62,654 bases of DNA from an uncultured Clostridia bacterium (GTDB lineage: Bacteria; Bacillota; Clostridia; Oscillospirales; Oscillospiraceae). The stretch spans positions 1-62,654 of the forward strand of contig CAMEER010000005.1 of NCBI GenBank assembly GCA_945915065.1, written 5' to 3'. This document shows positions 16,093-24,209 of the stretch, piece by piece. Every line of letters begins with the position of its first letter. Positions within the stretch are counted from its first letter, which is position 1. The notes under the pieces are model-generated. The model had not been told where the DNA came from. It did no database searches and saw nothing but the letters and a program-made list of their open reading frames with translations. The translations under genes were made by a program, and so were the position numbers.

Positions 16093-16127
16093 AAAACGAT
16101 CTCGGCCTTTACAGGCGAGATCGTTTT
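16093..16127 (+). terminator. Terminator of the two-component operon
   Basis: AAAACGATCTCG pairs with CGAGATCGTTTT across an 11-nt loop and is followed by T residues, 12 nt after the kinase stop. Confidence 0.85.
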
Positions 16128-16254
16128 TCCTGTCATTCACGGAAACGTCAACAATTCTTGAGATTGATTTGATACTCAGTTGCGGTTTTCCTTTTAAAAT
16201 AAGGCAAAAGATGGAACACTATGCAGTAGAAATACCGCGGGAGGAGGACATCCG

Positions 16255-16740
16255 ATGAAGTTCCTGCGCTGCGCTCTGTATCTGGCAATCACGGGGATTA
16301 TCGCTTTTGTCATAGGGCGTATTGTGCCTAAATCATGGTTTCAGGAGAACAGATTCCCCTATCGCTGCTATCCGGCGGAGCAGAAGCTATATCGTGCGCT
16401 GCATATAAAGGCGTGGCAAAGCAAAGTGCCGGACATGAGCCGAATCTTCCCCGCGCTAATGCCTGCCAAAAAACTGACGGCCGACACCTTTTCCAATCTA
16501 CAGGGAATGATTCAGGAGACCTGTGTGGCAGAAATGATCCATTCTCTTCTGTCCCTGACCGGCCTTGCCTGCCTTGCGATCTGGCCGGGCGCCGGCGGTA
16601 TCATTCTTACATTAGTCTATATCCTTTTGGGAAATCTGCCGTTCATCATGATCCAGCGGTACAACCGTCCGCGCCTGCAAAAGCTTCTGGCTATGCAGCG
16701 CCGAAAAAATGAAAGGAAGGTCGATCCATGCGTACTCTGA
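16255..16740 (+). CDS. CrtO-like membrane acyltransferase (glycosyl-diaponeurosporenoate acyltransferase family)
   Basis: A 161-aa membrane protein with helices at about residues 5-24, 92-110 and 113-132. The segment between them has 'RFPYRCYPAEQKLYRALHIK' and 'AWQSKVPDMSR', the pattern of the family that includes staphylococcal CrtO (acylation of a glycosylated carotenoid). No carotenoid genes are present here, so the acceptor is probably a different glycolipid. Its end overlaps the next gene, a diacylglycerol-type glycosyltransferase, by 13 nt, which suggests that the pair makes and acylates a membrane glycolipid. That is inference. Confidence 0.7.
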   Translation: MKFLRCALYLAITGIIAFVIGRIVPKSWFQENRFPYRCYPAEQKLYRALHIKAWQSKVPDMSRIFPALMPAKKLTADTFSNLQGMIQETCVAEMIHSLLSLTGLACLAIWPGAGGIILTLVYILLGNLPFIMIQRYNRPRLQKLLAMQRRKNERKVDPCVL

Positions 16741-17870
16741 TATTGAGCTGCAATACCGGCGAAGGTCACAATTCCTGCGCCAAAGCCATACAAGAGACAT
16801 ATGCGGCTCATGACGAGACATGTGATATTGTCGATGCCCTGCAATTTATCTCAAAAAGAGCATCCCGTTTCATCTCCGGCTGGCATAGCCGCATTTACCG
16901 CTATGCGCCGAAGCTGTACAAAGCCGGTTATCACAGCGCAGAAGAGCGCACTTCGGTTTTCAGAGAAGGCACTACTGTTTACCGCTATCTCACCTCCGGT
17001 TCGGAAAAGCTGTATCATTTTATTCTGAATGGCGGGTATGACAGGATTATCTGCACCCATGTGTTTCCCGCACTGGCGCTGAGCGCCATGTTGAAGCATC
17101 ATCCCATGCCATTGGTCACAGGCTTTGTCTCTACCGATTATACCTGCAGTCCCAGTGTGGAAAAGTCCGACCTGGACTACTATTTTATTCCTGATGCCTC
17201 GCTCGTGGACGAGTTTGTCCGGTGCGGGGTGCCTCGGGAAAGACTCATTGCCTGTGGTATGCCGGTAAGACGAGCTTTTTACCAGCATACAGACAAGGCA
17301 GCCGCAAAAAGGGAATTGGGAATACCGGTTGAGCACCAGCATCTTTTGCTGATGTGCGGCAGTATTGGCTGCGGCCCCATCAAGGAGCTGGCAGAGGAGC
17401 TTTCGATTCGCCTTACCGCCCAGCAGGAGTTGACCATTGTCTGCGGCGCCAACGAGGAACTATTTGCAAAGCTGGAAAAGCTTTTTGGTCTTGATCCCCG
17501 TATCCATATCCATGGTATGGTGGATTATGTGCCGTTGTTGCTGCACAGTGCCGATCTGTTTCTGACGAAACCCGGAGGCCTGAGTACTTCCGAGGCGGCA
17601 GTCTGCGGCGTGCCGATGCTTCTTATGGATACCGTTGCCGGCTGCGAAGGCCACAATCTGGACTTTTTCCTGCGCCAAGGCATTGCGGTGACCGCCGATA
17701 CACCCAAGCTGCTGGCTGATACCGCCATGGCCCTTCTGGCTGACCCCGAGCGGCTGCAAATGATGACCCGCGCAGCCAGACAGCGGAAAGGCGACACACC
17801 CTCCGAAACCATTTACGCATTTCTGCATCGTCAAAAAAAGCAATTGCCCCATGAAGCACAATATGCGTAA
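16728..17870 (+). CDS. MGDG synthase/UgtP-like glycosyltransferase
   Basis: A 380-aa GT28-type glycosyltransferase. The N-terminus 'LILSCNTGEGHNSCAKAI' and the segment with 'DRIICTHVFPALALS' match the MGDG-synthase N-terminal domain, and the C-terminal domain (about 190-370) ends with 'TKPGGLSTSEAAVCGVPMLL' and 'CEGHNLDFF', the UDP-sugar site of this class. Such enzymes add glucose or galactose to diacylglycerol at the inner membrane face, giving glycolipids that anchor lipoteichoic acid or tune the membrane. It is translationally coupled to the upstream acyltransferase-like gene. Confidence 0.87.
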   Translation: MRTLILSCNTGEGHNSCAKAIQETYAAHDETCDIVDALQFISKRASRFISGWHSRIYRYAPKLYKAGYHSAEERTSVFREGTTVYRYLTSGSEKLYHFILNGGYDRIICTHVFPALALSAMLKHHPMPLVTGFVSTDYTCSPSVEKSDLDYYFIPDASLVDEFVRCGVPRERLIACGMPVRRAFYQHTDKAAAKRELGIPVEHQHLLLMCGSIGCGPIKELAEELSIRLTAQQELTIVCGANEELFAKLEKLFGLDPRIHIHGMVDYVPLLLHSADLFLTKPGGLSTSEAAVCGVPMLLMDTVAGCEGHNLDFFLRQGIAVTADTPKLLADTAMALLADPERLQMMTRAARQRKGDTPSETIYAFLHRQKKQLPHEAQYA

Positions 17871-17899
17871 CTGTTGCAATTTTCTTTCCGGTACAAATA

Positions 17900-17932
17900 G
17901 AAGAAGCGTCTGCGAAAAGCAGACGCTTCTTC
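17900..17932. terminator. Bidirectional terminator between glycosyltransferase and sortase genes
   Basis: A 14-bp perfect stem (GAAGAAGCGTCTGC and complement) with GAAAA loop between convergent genes. Confidence 0.9.
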
Positions 17933-17951
17933 TTGTTTGATCATAATAACA

Positions 17952-18815
17952 TCAGCTAATAGGCGTCAGAGCGCCGATCACGACATAGCGGGCGTCAGAA
18001 AATTCATAGGAGCAGGTAGACAATGTTACTGTTTTGCCCGTAGGAACACCGATATTGGCCTTAAAATCAGATTTAGCGGCCATAGCCTCCAGCTGAGCCT
18101 GCGTCAGAGACGTGCTGTAGATCTCGTCGTCATGCTCGCAGACAAAGCCGGCAAACAGCTCCAGCTTGTAATTCTGGCTGGGCGTGTAGATATACATGTA
18201 AGGATGGGCGGCATAGTAGTTCTTGTCCGTGTGATAGTTGCGCAGACCTGCAAACATCATGCCGGTTTTCATATTATGTCCGTAAATAATGGTATTGCCA
18301 TCAGAGAAAGAGCCACTGTTGAGCTCCTCAATAAAAATACTGCCGTTATTATTGGTATTGCCCTGACTGTCATGGACCAGATAGTAGTCGTTTCCTTTGC
18401 CATGCTGGATCACATACTTGATCTTGGTATTGGCACAGTAGATATAACCGACCACGTCAGGATAGTCCGCAATCAGCTTATCAAAATCCACAGTAATGCT
18501 CTCAGGATCAGGCTCTACCGTATTCGCGTTATCCCCCGAACTGTCTGTAGTATTGTTGTCCCTAACAGGCGTTGTATACTCCTCTTCCAGTGTCTGCTGC
18601 TGCTGAGATGCATCAGCCTGCTGCTTGAAGTAGCTGATGATCTTTGCGGCAGAAAACACCAGCACGCCCAACAAGACCAGCAGAATCACATAGTATACTA
18701 CCCTGCTCTGCTTTTTTTTGCGTCGGCTGCTGCGTCTGCCACCGCTTCTGCTGCCGCCGGCACGCTTACCGCCTTCGGGGTATTCATGGTAATTATCATG
18801 TGTAGTATTGTTCAT
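17952..18815 (-). CDS. srtB: Class B sortase
   Basis: A membrane-anchored transpeptidase that attaches surface proteins to peptidoglycan. The start at 18815 (MNNTTHDNYH) has AAGGAGG upstream. The 287-aa protein has a polar, Arg/Lys/Gly-rich cytosolic tail (1-38), a membrane helix (about 39-58), a Thr/Asp/Asn-rich linker, and the sortase B barrel (about 105-285) with catalytic His180 in 'IIYGHNM', Cys268 in 'TLSTCSYEF' and Arg276 in 'DARYVV'. No LPXTG/NPQTN-type substrate is encoded nearby, so the cargo lies elsewhere. Confidence 0.92.
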   Translation of the reverse strand: MNNTTHDNYHEYPEGGKRAGGSRSGGRRSSRRKKKQSRVVYYVILLVLLGVLVFSAAKIISYFKQQADASQQQQTLEEEYTTPVRDNNTTDSSGDNANTVEPDPESITVDFDKLIADYPDVVGYIYCANTKIKYVIQHGKGNDYYLVHDSQGNTNNNGSIFIEELNSGSFSDGNTIIYGHNMKTGMMFAGLRNYHTDKNYYAAHPYMYIYTPSQNYKLELFAGFVCEHDDEIYSTSLTQAQLEAMAAKSDFKANIGVPTGKTVTLSTCSYEFSDARYVVIGALTPIS

Positions 18816-18842
18816 CAAACAAGCCTCCTTGTCGTCTTTGCT

Positions 18843-18871
18843 ATTGTAGCAGATTGCGTTCATCTTTGCAA
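18843..18871 (-). promoter_or_regulatory. Promoter of srtB
   Basis: Minus strand TTGCAA (18871-18866), 17-nt spacer ending in TGC (extended -10), TACAAT (18848-18843). Confidence 0.65.
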
Positions 18872-18890
18872 GCCGTATTCGAAATTTCCC

Positions 18891-18919
18891 TTTACTTAGC
18901 AGAACGAATGAGATAGAAT
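18891..18919 (+). promoter_or_regulatory. Promoter of the threonine aldolase gene
   Basis: TTTACT (18891-18896), 17-nt spacer, TAGAAT (18914-18919), 38 nt before the start codon and back to back with the srtB promoter. Confidence 0.6.
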
Positions 18920-18956
18920 AGTGTCAGAAAAACTTTTGTAAAAAAGGAGTATCCCC

Positions 18957-19994
18957 ATGATCTATTTTAACAGTGATTATCTGGAAGGCGCACATAGTGC
19001 GATTATGGCGCGCCTGATGGAAACCAACATGATGCAGACCATTGGCTACAGCGAGGATGAGATCTGTGCTTCTGCCCGGGAGAAGATCAAGGCGGCATGT
19101 CATGCGCCTGACGCCGATGTACATTTTTTGGTAGGTGGCACCCAGACCAATACCACTGTGATCGCATCCATCCTGCGTCCCTGGCAGGGCGTGCTGTCTG
19201 CCGTCACCGGCCACATCAACTGCCATGAAACCGGCGCCATCGAATCCACCGGTCACAAGGTCATCACCCTCCCCACGGATAACGGAAAGATCACTGCCAA
19301 GCAGATCGCCGACTATGTTGAGTGGCACAAGCACGATGAATCCACCGAGCATATCGTACAGCCCGGTATGGTCTATATTTCTCAGCCCACAGAGACCGGT
19401 ATGCTATACAGCAAGGCGGAGTTGACGGAGATATACGATACCTGCCGCGCCTACGGTCTGCCCCTGTTTGTGGATGGGGCTCGTCTGGGATACGGTTTGG
19501 TATGCGATGCCAACGACGTGACGCTGCCGGAGCTGGCACGGCTGTGCGACGTATTTTACATCGGCGGTACCAAGGTAGGCGCGCTGTTCGGGGAAGCCGT
19601 GGTCATTATGAATCCGGCGCTGAAGAAGGACTTCCGCTTTATGATGAAGCAGCGCGGCGGTATGTTGGCCAAGGGCCGTCTGCTGGGTATCCAGTTCGAC
19701 ACACTGTTTACCGACGATCTGTATTTCAAGATTGCCCGCAATGCCATTGATATGGCGTTCCAGATCCGGGAGATTTTTGTTTCCAACGGCTATCCCCTGC
19801 TGTTCGACTCCCCCACGAACCAACAGTATCCCATCATTCCCGACGAGGAGCTGGCGATCCTGGGTAAAGAGTTCGGCTATGAGTACTGGACTCGGGTGGA
19901 CGAGACACACTCCGGCGTTCGTTTCTGCGGCAGCTGGGCCACCAAGCAGGAACATGTGGACGCGCTGCGCATGGCCGTTCAGGCACTGAAATAA
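18957..19994 (+). CDS. Low-specificity threonine aldolase (PLP enzyme)
   Basis: Cleaves threonine or allo-threonine to glycine and acetaldehyde. The 345-aa protein is a fold-type I PLP enzyme with 'FLVGGTQTNTTVIAS' (about 57-71), PLP-ring-stacking and Asp region 'LFVDGARLGYGL' (Asp173) and the PLP lysine K206 in 'YIGGTKVGALFGEA'. The ribosome site AAGGAG precedes ATG. It is monocistronic between its own promoter and a terminator. The family (beta-eliminating lyase group) also includes other amino-acid lyases, so the exact substrate is not certain. Confidence 0.85.
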   Translation: MIYFNSDYLEGAHSAIMARLMETNMMQTIGYSEDEICASAREKIKAACHAPDADVHFLVGGTQTNTTVIASILRPWQGVLSAVTGHINCHETGAIESTGHKVITLPTDNGKITAKQIADYVEWHKHDESTEHIVQPGMVYISQPTETGMLYSKAELTEIYDTCRAYGLPLFVDGARLGYGLVCDANDVTLPELARLCDVFYIGGTKVGALFGEAVVIMNPALKKDFRFMMKQRGGMLAKGRLLGIQFDTLFTDDLYFKIARNAIDMAFQIREIFVSNGYPLLFDSPTNQQYPIIPDEELAILGKEFGYEYWTRVDETHSGVRFCGSWATKQEHVDALRMAVQALK

Positions 19995-20014
19995 TAGTCC
20001 TGATATATAGACGC

Positions 20015-20053
20015 AAAACCAGCGCCAAAGGTTTCACCTTTGACGCTGGTTTT
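20015..20053. terminator. Terminator between threonine aldolase gene and the 101-aa protein gene
   Basis: A long stem (AAAACCAGCG.CAAAGG with CCTTTG.CGCTGGTTTT) has T residues downstream on the plus strand. Its right edge touches the stop codon of the convergent gene. Confidence 0.85.
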
Positions 20054-20358
20054 CAAATTTTTTTCACTGAGATATCACATATTTGAACTTTGACGCCTTT
20101 CTTTTCCGCAAAGTCGGCAGCTTTTTCAAGGATCAGACTGCGCTTTTTGGTAACCAACTCAGCCAAAAACTGATCCCTCTCATCCTGGTTCTTTTGGGAT
20201 AAGAATTTGTGTACCGCTTTCAGCAGGTCTTCTTTCTTCCCGGCAATCTTCCCTATCAGCCCGCCTTTAGCGGCCAATCTGTCTGATACCAACGGTACTA
20301 CCAGATCTGCCACGTCGTCATAATCTAAATCGGAGAGCAGGATCTTAACCTCCAGCAT
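20053..20358 (-). CDS. Conserved-looking 101-aa cytosolic protein of unknown function
   Basis: The product (MLEVKILLSDLDYDD...) is not recognised. It is predicted mostly helical, without signal or membrane segment. It starts with a short beta-like stretch and an acidic patch (SDLDYDDVADL), has a Gly/Lys loop 'AKGGLIGKIAGKKEDLLKA' in the middle, and ends in a beta-strand 'GVKVQICDISVKKI'. A good promoter (20392-20420) and AGGGG ribosome site support it as a real gene. It stands alone between ltaE-like and pckA genes. Confidence 0.65.
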   Translation of the reverse strand: MLEVKILLSDLDYDDVADLVVPLVSDRLAAKGGLIGKIAGKKEDLLKAVHKFLSQKNQDERDQFLAELVTKKRSLILEKAADFAEKKGVKVQICDISVKKI

Positions 20359-20391
20359 ATGATTGTTCCCCTTTTCTCTGCTTTTTCCTCA

Positions 20392-20420
20392 TAGGTACCA
20401 TATATTTCCCTGTCTGTCAA
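20392..20420 (-). promoter_or_regulatory. Promoter of the 101-aa protein gene
   Basis: Minus strand consensus TTGACA (20420-20415), 17-nt spacer ending TGG (extended -10), TACCTA (20397-20392). Confidence 0.6.
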
Positions 20421-20432
20421 TACGTATCAGCT

Positions 20433-20467
20433 AAAAATACCGGAAGCCAATGGCTTCCGGTATTTTT
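20433..20467 (-). terminator. Terminator of pckA
   Basis: A 17-bp perfect stem (AAAAATACCGGAAGCCA and its complement, 1-nt centre) has A/T runs at both ends; it lies about 40 nt after the pckA stop. Confidence 0.85.
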
Positions 20468-20506
20468 ATTCAGTAAATCTTTTGCGGCGCAATGCTCGTT
20501 TTTTCC

Positions 20507-22072
20507 TTACGCCTTGGGACCGGCAGCCACCACTTCCTCGCTCATGTGGGTGTACTTCTTGAAGTTCTCCACAAAGCTGGCGGCCAGCTTCTTGCAGCTT
20601 GCCTCATAAGCAGCCTTATCCTCCCAGGTATTGGCCGGAATCAGCAGCTCGGAGGGCACACCTTCGATAGAGGTAGGCACCTTTACGCCGAAGGTAGGAT
20701 CCGTGACAAACTCGCTCTTCTCGATCTCGCCGGTGAGGGCGGCGGTGACCATGGCGCGGGTATAGCTGAGCTTCATACGCTTGCCGGTACCGTTCCAACC
20801 GGTATTGACCAGATACACCTTGGCGCCGGACTTCTCCACCTTATCTGCCAGCATGGCAGCATATACGGAGGGATCCAGCGGCAGGAAGGGCTCGCCAAAG
20901 CAGGTGGAGAACGTAGGCACCGGCTCGGTAACGCCGATCTCCGTACCGGCTACCTTGGAGGTAAAGCCGGAGACGAAATAGTACATGGCCTGATTCTTAT
21001 CCAGCTTGCTGATGGGAGGCAGTACGCCGTAAGCGTCAGCGGTCAGGAAAATGACGGTCTTGGGAACACTGGGGCTCATGCCGGACAGCTCGGCATTGGG
21101 AATATACTCCACGGGATAGCCCACGCGGGAGTTGACGGCCAGAGAGTCGTCATCAAAGTCAAACTCGCGGGTCTCAGGATCCATCACGACATTTTCCACC
21201 AGGGAGCCGAACTTGATGGCGTTATAGATCTCAGGCTCACCCTCGGGAGACAGGTTAATGCACTTGGCATAGCAGCCGCCTTCAAAGTTGAACACAGAGT
21301 CATCTGCCCAGCCGTGCTCATCGTCACCGATCAGCATACGGTTGGGGTCGGCAGACAGCGTAGTCTTACCGGTGCCGGACAGGCCAAAGAACACAGCGCT
21401 GTCACCGTCCTTGCCGATATTGGCAGAGCAGTGCATGGGGAACACACCCATCTTAGGCAGCACATAGTTCATCACGGAGAATACGGACTTCTTGATCTCG
21501 CCGGCATACTGGGTGCCGCAGATGACCACCTCGCGTGCTTCATAGTCCACCAGAATGGCGGCCTCAGAGCGGGTACCGTCGATCTCGGGGATGCACTTGA
21601 AGCCGGGCGCGGCAATGATGGTGTAGTCCTCATGGAAGTCCTTCAGCTGCTCACAAGAAGGACGGCGCAGCAGCTGGTGGATAAACAGGTTCTGGCTGGC
21701 CAGCTCATTCACAATGCGGAACGCCTTGGTATACTTGGGATCGGCGCCGGCAAAACCGTCGAAAATAAAGATTTCCTTGCCTTGCAGATAAGCGACGACC
21801 TTAGCGCGAATGGCGTCAAACTTGGCCTTCTCGATGGGACGGTTCACCTTGCCCCACGCAATATCGTCATGGACGGCGGGTGTGTCAACGATAAACTTAT
21901 CGTTGGCGCTGCGGCCGGTGTATTTACCGGTCTTGACCACCAGCGCGCCGGTATTGGACAGTGTACCCTCACCGCGGCGCAATGCGTGCTCGGTCAACTG
22001 TGCAGGCGTCAAATTACGATAGATGGCCTTGGCATTAATGATGCCCAGCTTTTCCAGTCCGTAAGTTTCCAT
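20507..22072 (-). CDS. pckA: Phosphoenolpyruvate carboxykinase (ATP)
   Basis: Interconverts oxaloacetate + ATP and PEP + CO2 + ADP. In fermenting anaerobes it can run either for gluconeogenesis or for CO2 fixation to oxaloacetate. The ATG at 22072 (METYGLEKLG) is chosen because AGGAGG is 8 nt upstream; the frame also has a TTG at 22078. The 521-aa protein has the P-loop 'GLSGTGKTTLS' (230-240), 'GDDEHGW' (249-255), the substrate-binding 'RSEAAILVDYEAREVVICGT' stretch and 'KMGVFPMHCSANIG' with metal-binding residues. It is monocistronic. Confidence 0.96.
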   Translation of the reverse strand: METYGLEKLGIINAKAIYRNLTPAQLTEHALRRGEGTLSNTGALVVKTGKYTGRSANDKFIVDTPAVHDDIAWGKVNRPIEKAKFDAIRAKVVAYLQGKEIFIFDGFAGADPKYTKAFRIVNELASQNLFIHQLLRRPSCEQLKDFHEDYTIIAAPGFKCIPEIDGTRSEAAILVDYEAREVVICGTQYAGEIKKSVFSVMNYVLPKMGVFPMHCSANIGKDGDSAVFFGLSGTGKTTLSADPNRMLIGDDEHGWADDSVFNFEGGCYAKCINLSPEGEPEIYNAIKFGSLVENVVMDPETREFDFDDDSLAVNSRVGYPVEYIPNAELSGMSPSVPKTVIFLTADAYGVLPPISKLDKNQAMYYFVSGFTSKVAGTEIGVTEPVPTFSTCFGEPFLPLDPSVYAAMLADKVEKSGAKVYLVNTGWNGTGKRMKLSYTRAMVTAALTGEIEKSEFVTDPTFGVKVPTSIEGVPSELLIPANTWEDKAAYEASCKKLAASFVENFKKYTHMSEEVVAAGPKA

Positions 22073-22118
22073 TTGCAAATCCTCCTATTATAATTTGTAG
22101 ATCGTTCACACTGTAGTT

Positions 22119-22148
22119 GAATTATACCATACATTTGGGACAAATAAC
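22119..22148 (-). promoter_or_regulatory. Promoter of pckA
   Basis: Minus strand TTGTTA (22148-22143), 18-nt spacer ending TGG (extended -10), TATAAT (22124-22119). Confidence 0.65.
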
Positions 22149-22224
22149 AATCCTTTTTTCTAATTTTCCCAAAAAAATTTTTGATGTCAGAAAAAATTTG
22201 TATGGCTGGTCAATAGAATTTTCC

Positions 22225-23007
22225 CTACCTTGCCAGATGCAGAATAGCCTCCAGAACGCCACCGCCCACAGCAAGCGCTTTATCGGAAGCACTGTAACAG
22301 TATTCCACTTTACACCGTGGATCTACGTCGCCGGACTTCATCCCTTTGTGAACCGGCGTCCCATCTGCTAACAAGCCTCGCAAAACACCGTCAATGGTGC
22401 AGCACATGGGGTTTCCGTTTACCGTTCCGGCCACATCCCCGGCCTTGACCTGTGCGCCGATCTCCAATTCCGCGTGAAAAATACCGTCATCCGGCGCGCG
22501 CAAGACCCGCTCGCCGGCGTAGCCGCCGATCAGACCGGGAATATTGGTATTCGGCAGCGCACTTCCTTCATAGATCACCCGGCCAAGCGTATGGCCTCGC
22601 ATGGTCTCCACCACCGCGTGGCAGTCCTCCCCTGCCGTGAAGCCGGGGCCAATGCCGATTACCACAGGAGCGTCTGTGAGCGCAGTGCCAAGATTTCGCT
22701 TGGCGAGAATCGCGTCTACCAATGCGTTGGGGCATAGCGCCTTGCGGCAATCGCATTGCGGATCAGCCAAAACCGGAATGTCACCCTGTGCCATGATCTG
22801 TTCCGCTGCAGCACAGTCCTCCGCAAACACTGCCCGAACCCCTTCCACTGTTGTCTCACCGTGGACGATTGCCTGAGAAAAACAGACGGTGCGCCGAATG
22901 GCCGTTGGACGAGACAGATCCGTCATCACGACCTGAAAGCGCGCCCGATAAAGCCGAAGAGCGATCCCTGTCGCAATATCGCCGGCGCCGCGGATCAATA
23001 TACGCAT
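22225..23007 (-). CDS. yqeB: YqeB/EF2563-family accessory protein of selenium-dependent molybdenum hydroxylases
   Basis: The start at 23007 (MRILIRGAGDIATG) has AAGGAGGGGG upstream and gives the family N-terminus. The 260-aa protein starts with a nucleotide-binding-like 'IRGAGDIATGIALRL', has a Cys-containing 'DPQCDCRKALCPNALVDAIL' segment and 'VVIGIGPGFTAGEDCHAVVE', all typical of this family. These genes accompany selenium-dependent xanthine dehydrogenase-like enzymes and help mature or supply their labile selenium/molybdenum cofactor; the exact chemistry is not known. A ModE-like regulator lies divergently 100 bp upstream, supporting the molybdenum link. Confidence 0.85.
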   Translation of the reverse strand: MRILIRGAGDIATGIALRLYRARFQVVMTDLSRPTAIRRTVCFSQAIVHGETTVEGVRAVFAEDCAAAEQIMAQGDIPVLADPQCDCRKALCPNALVDAILAKRNLGTALTDAPVVIGIGPGFTAGEDCHAVVETMRGHTLGRVIYEGSALPNTNIPGLIGGYAGERVLRAPDDGIFHAELEIGAQVKAGDVAGTVNGNPMCCTIDGVLRGLLADGTPVHKGMKSGDVDPRCKVEYCYSASDKALAVGGGVLEAILHLAR

Positions 23008-23061
23008 GATAATCCCCCTCCTTCCCATCTTTCCCATGAGGATAACACTTCCGTCGTGGAT

Positions 23062-23102
23062 AGTCAATCCTGACTTGACTTTTTTGCTGTTCCTGTTAGA
23101 AT
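23062..23102. promoter_or_regulatory. Divergent yqeB/modE-like promoter region with inverted repeat
   Basis: Plus strand: TTGACT (23075-23080), 16-nt spacer, TAGAAT (23097-23102), only 6 nt before the ATG of the regulator. AGTCAA (23062-23067) and TTGACT (23075-23080) form an inverted repeat with a 7-nt centre, and the left arm is itself a minus-strand -35 with TATCCT 17 nt on (23044-23039) facing yqeB. The repeat may be an operator for the regulator. Confidence 0.55.
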
Positions 23103-23108
23103 AGCATT

Positions 23109-23462
23109 ATGAAGGAATTAAGGTACAATTTATCCTGCCGTCTGTTTACTGATTCGAAGTGCTTCGGTCCCGGCATTGCGCAGCTGCTGCATCGTGTGGA
23201 GCGGCTTCATTCCTTGCGCGCTGCGGCGGCCGAGATGGAGATGGCTTATTCCAAAGCGTGGACCATTGTGAAGAATTCTGAAAACGCGCTGGGGTTTAAG
23301 CTTCTGTCCACCACTACCGGTGGAAAACACGGCGGCGGCGCGACGCTGACACCCGAAGGCACTGCTTTTTTGCGGGCGTATGATGAATTCTGCGGAAAGC
23401 TGAATCAATATGGCGACAGAATCTTTACAGAAACCTTTGAAGTATTTCTTCAGAATCAATAA
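23109..23462 (+). CDS. ModE-like winged-helix regulator (DNA-binding domain only)
   Basis: The 117-aa protein matches the N-terminal DNA-binding half of ModE and related LysR-type winged helices: 'CFGPGIAQLLHRVERLHSLR' (about 18-37), helix-turn-helix 'AAAAEMEMAYSKAWTIVKNS' (about 38-57), wing 'TTGGKHGGGATLTPEGTAFL'. The molybdate-binding MOP domains of full ModE are missing. It probably controls molybdoenzyme genes, including the divergent yqeB. There is no Shine-Dalgarno and the -10 ends 6 nt before ATG, so the mRNA is probably leaderless. Confidence 0.85.
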   Translation: MKELRYNLSCRLFTDSKCFGPGIAQLLHRVERLHSLRAAAAEMEMAYSKAWTIVKNSENALGFKLLSTTTGGKHGGGATLTPEGTAFLRAYDEFCGKLNQYGDRIFTETFEVFLQNQ

Positions 23463-23480
23463 GCGATAGCAAATTATAAT

Positions 23481-23520
23481 AAGAAACAGTCCGCTTTCAT
23501 CAAAAAGCGGACTGTTTCTT
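23481..23520. terminator. Bidirectional terminator between regulator and HAD genes
   Basis: A 17-bp perfect stem (23481-23497 with 23504-23520), six-base loop, A/T runs on both sides. Confidence 0.9.
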
Positions 23521-23529
23521 TATTATGTA

Positions 23530-24180
23530 TCATTCTTTTTCGATCCACTCCTTGACCTGAAGCAGAGAGTCAAAGACCCCGACGGTTTTTTGCAAAGTTT
23601 CAACACTGGGCCGAACCATATCGGGGACGCACACCACCGGTATATGTGCTGCTGCGGCGGCCTGTACGCCTGCTTCGCTATCCTCCATAATGAGAGTATC
23701 TTCCGCCGCAATACCTGTTTTGCTGAGGGCTTTCAAAAAAATATCCGGGGCCGGTTTTCCATTGGTGACCTCCGGCGCATAGGTAAACATGTTAAAGTAC
23801 TCTACAACGTGATTTTGCTTGAGAATCGTCAAAGCGCGTTCCTCAAGACTGGATGTGGCAAGAGAGATCATACAGCCGCGCTCTTTCAAAAAAGAGAGCA
23901 GTTCGAGCGCACCCTTCTTTAAAGGAATTCCCCGCCGGATATACTCACCGTCGATCTCACTGGCCAGACGCAGCCCTTCCGTGACACTGATGGGAAGCCC
24001 ATACTCCTCGATTACATCCGTCATATTGCGCAGAACCGGCCGGCCGCTGTATTTTTCGGCATAGTGTGCCAGTGAAAAGTCATACCCGTAAGGGCGAAGG
24101 ATATCGCAATAAATACGATACGCAACGATCTCGCTGTCAATAAGCAGACCGTCCAGATCAAAGATTACAGATTGCAGCAT
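23530..24180 (-). CDS. HAD-superfamily phosphatase (beta-phosphoglucomutase-like subfamily)
   Basis: A 216-aa cytosolic hydrolase with HAD motif I 'VIFDLDGLLIDSE' (Asp8, Asp10), a helical cap (about 17-85), motif II 'SLATSS' (about 105), motif III Lys in 'NGKPAPDIF' and motif IV 'LIMEDSEAGVQAA'. It removes phosphate from, or isomerises, a small phosphorylated sugar; the substrate cannot be read from sequence. It is the last gene after the iron-uptake genes (29 nt downstream of the Cys-rich peptide) and is probably co-transcribed. Confidence 0.87.
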   Translation of the reverse strand: MLQSVIFDLDGLLIDSEIVAYRIYCDILRPYGYDFSLAHYAEKYSGRPVLRNMTDVIEEYGLPISVTEGLRLASEIDGEYIRRGIPLKKGALELLSFLKERGCMISLATSSLEERALTILKQNHVVEYFNMFTYAPEVTNGKPAPDIFLKALSKTGIAAEDTLIMEDSEAGVQAAAAAHIPVVCVPDMVRPSVETLQKTVGVFDSLLQVKEWIEKE

Positions 24181-24209
24181 ATTTCTCCTTTTCGTAAACC
24201 GAGCCTGCG

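Noticed and set aside
20492-22093. 533-aa open frame antisense to pckA
   Set aside because: It is the shadow of pckA: same span, no ribosome site, composition (His, Gln, Leu rich) typical of antisense frames in GC-rich coding DNA.
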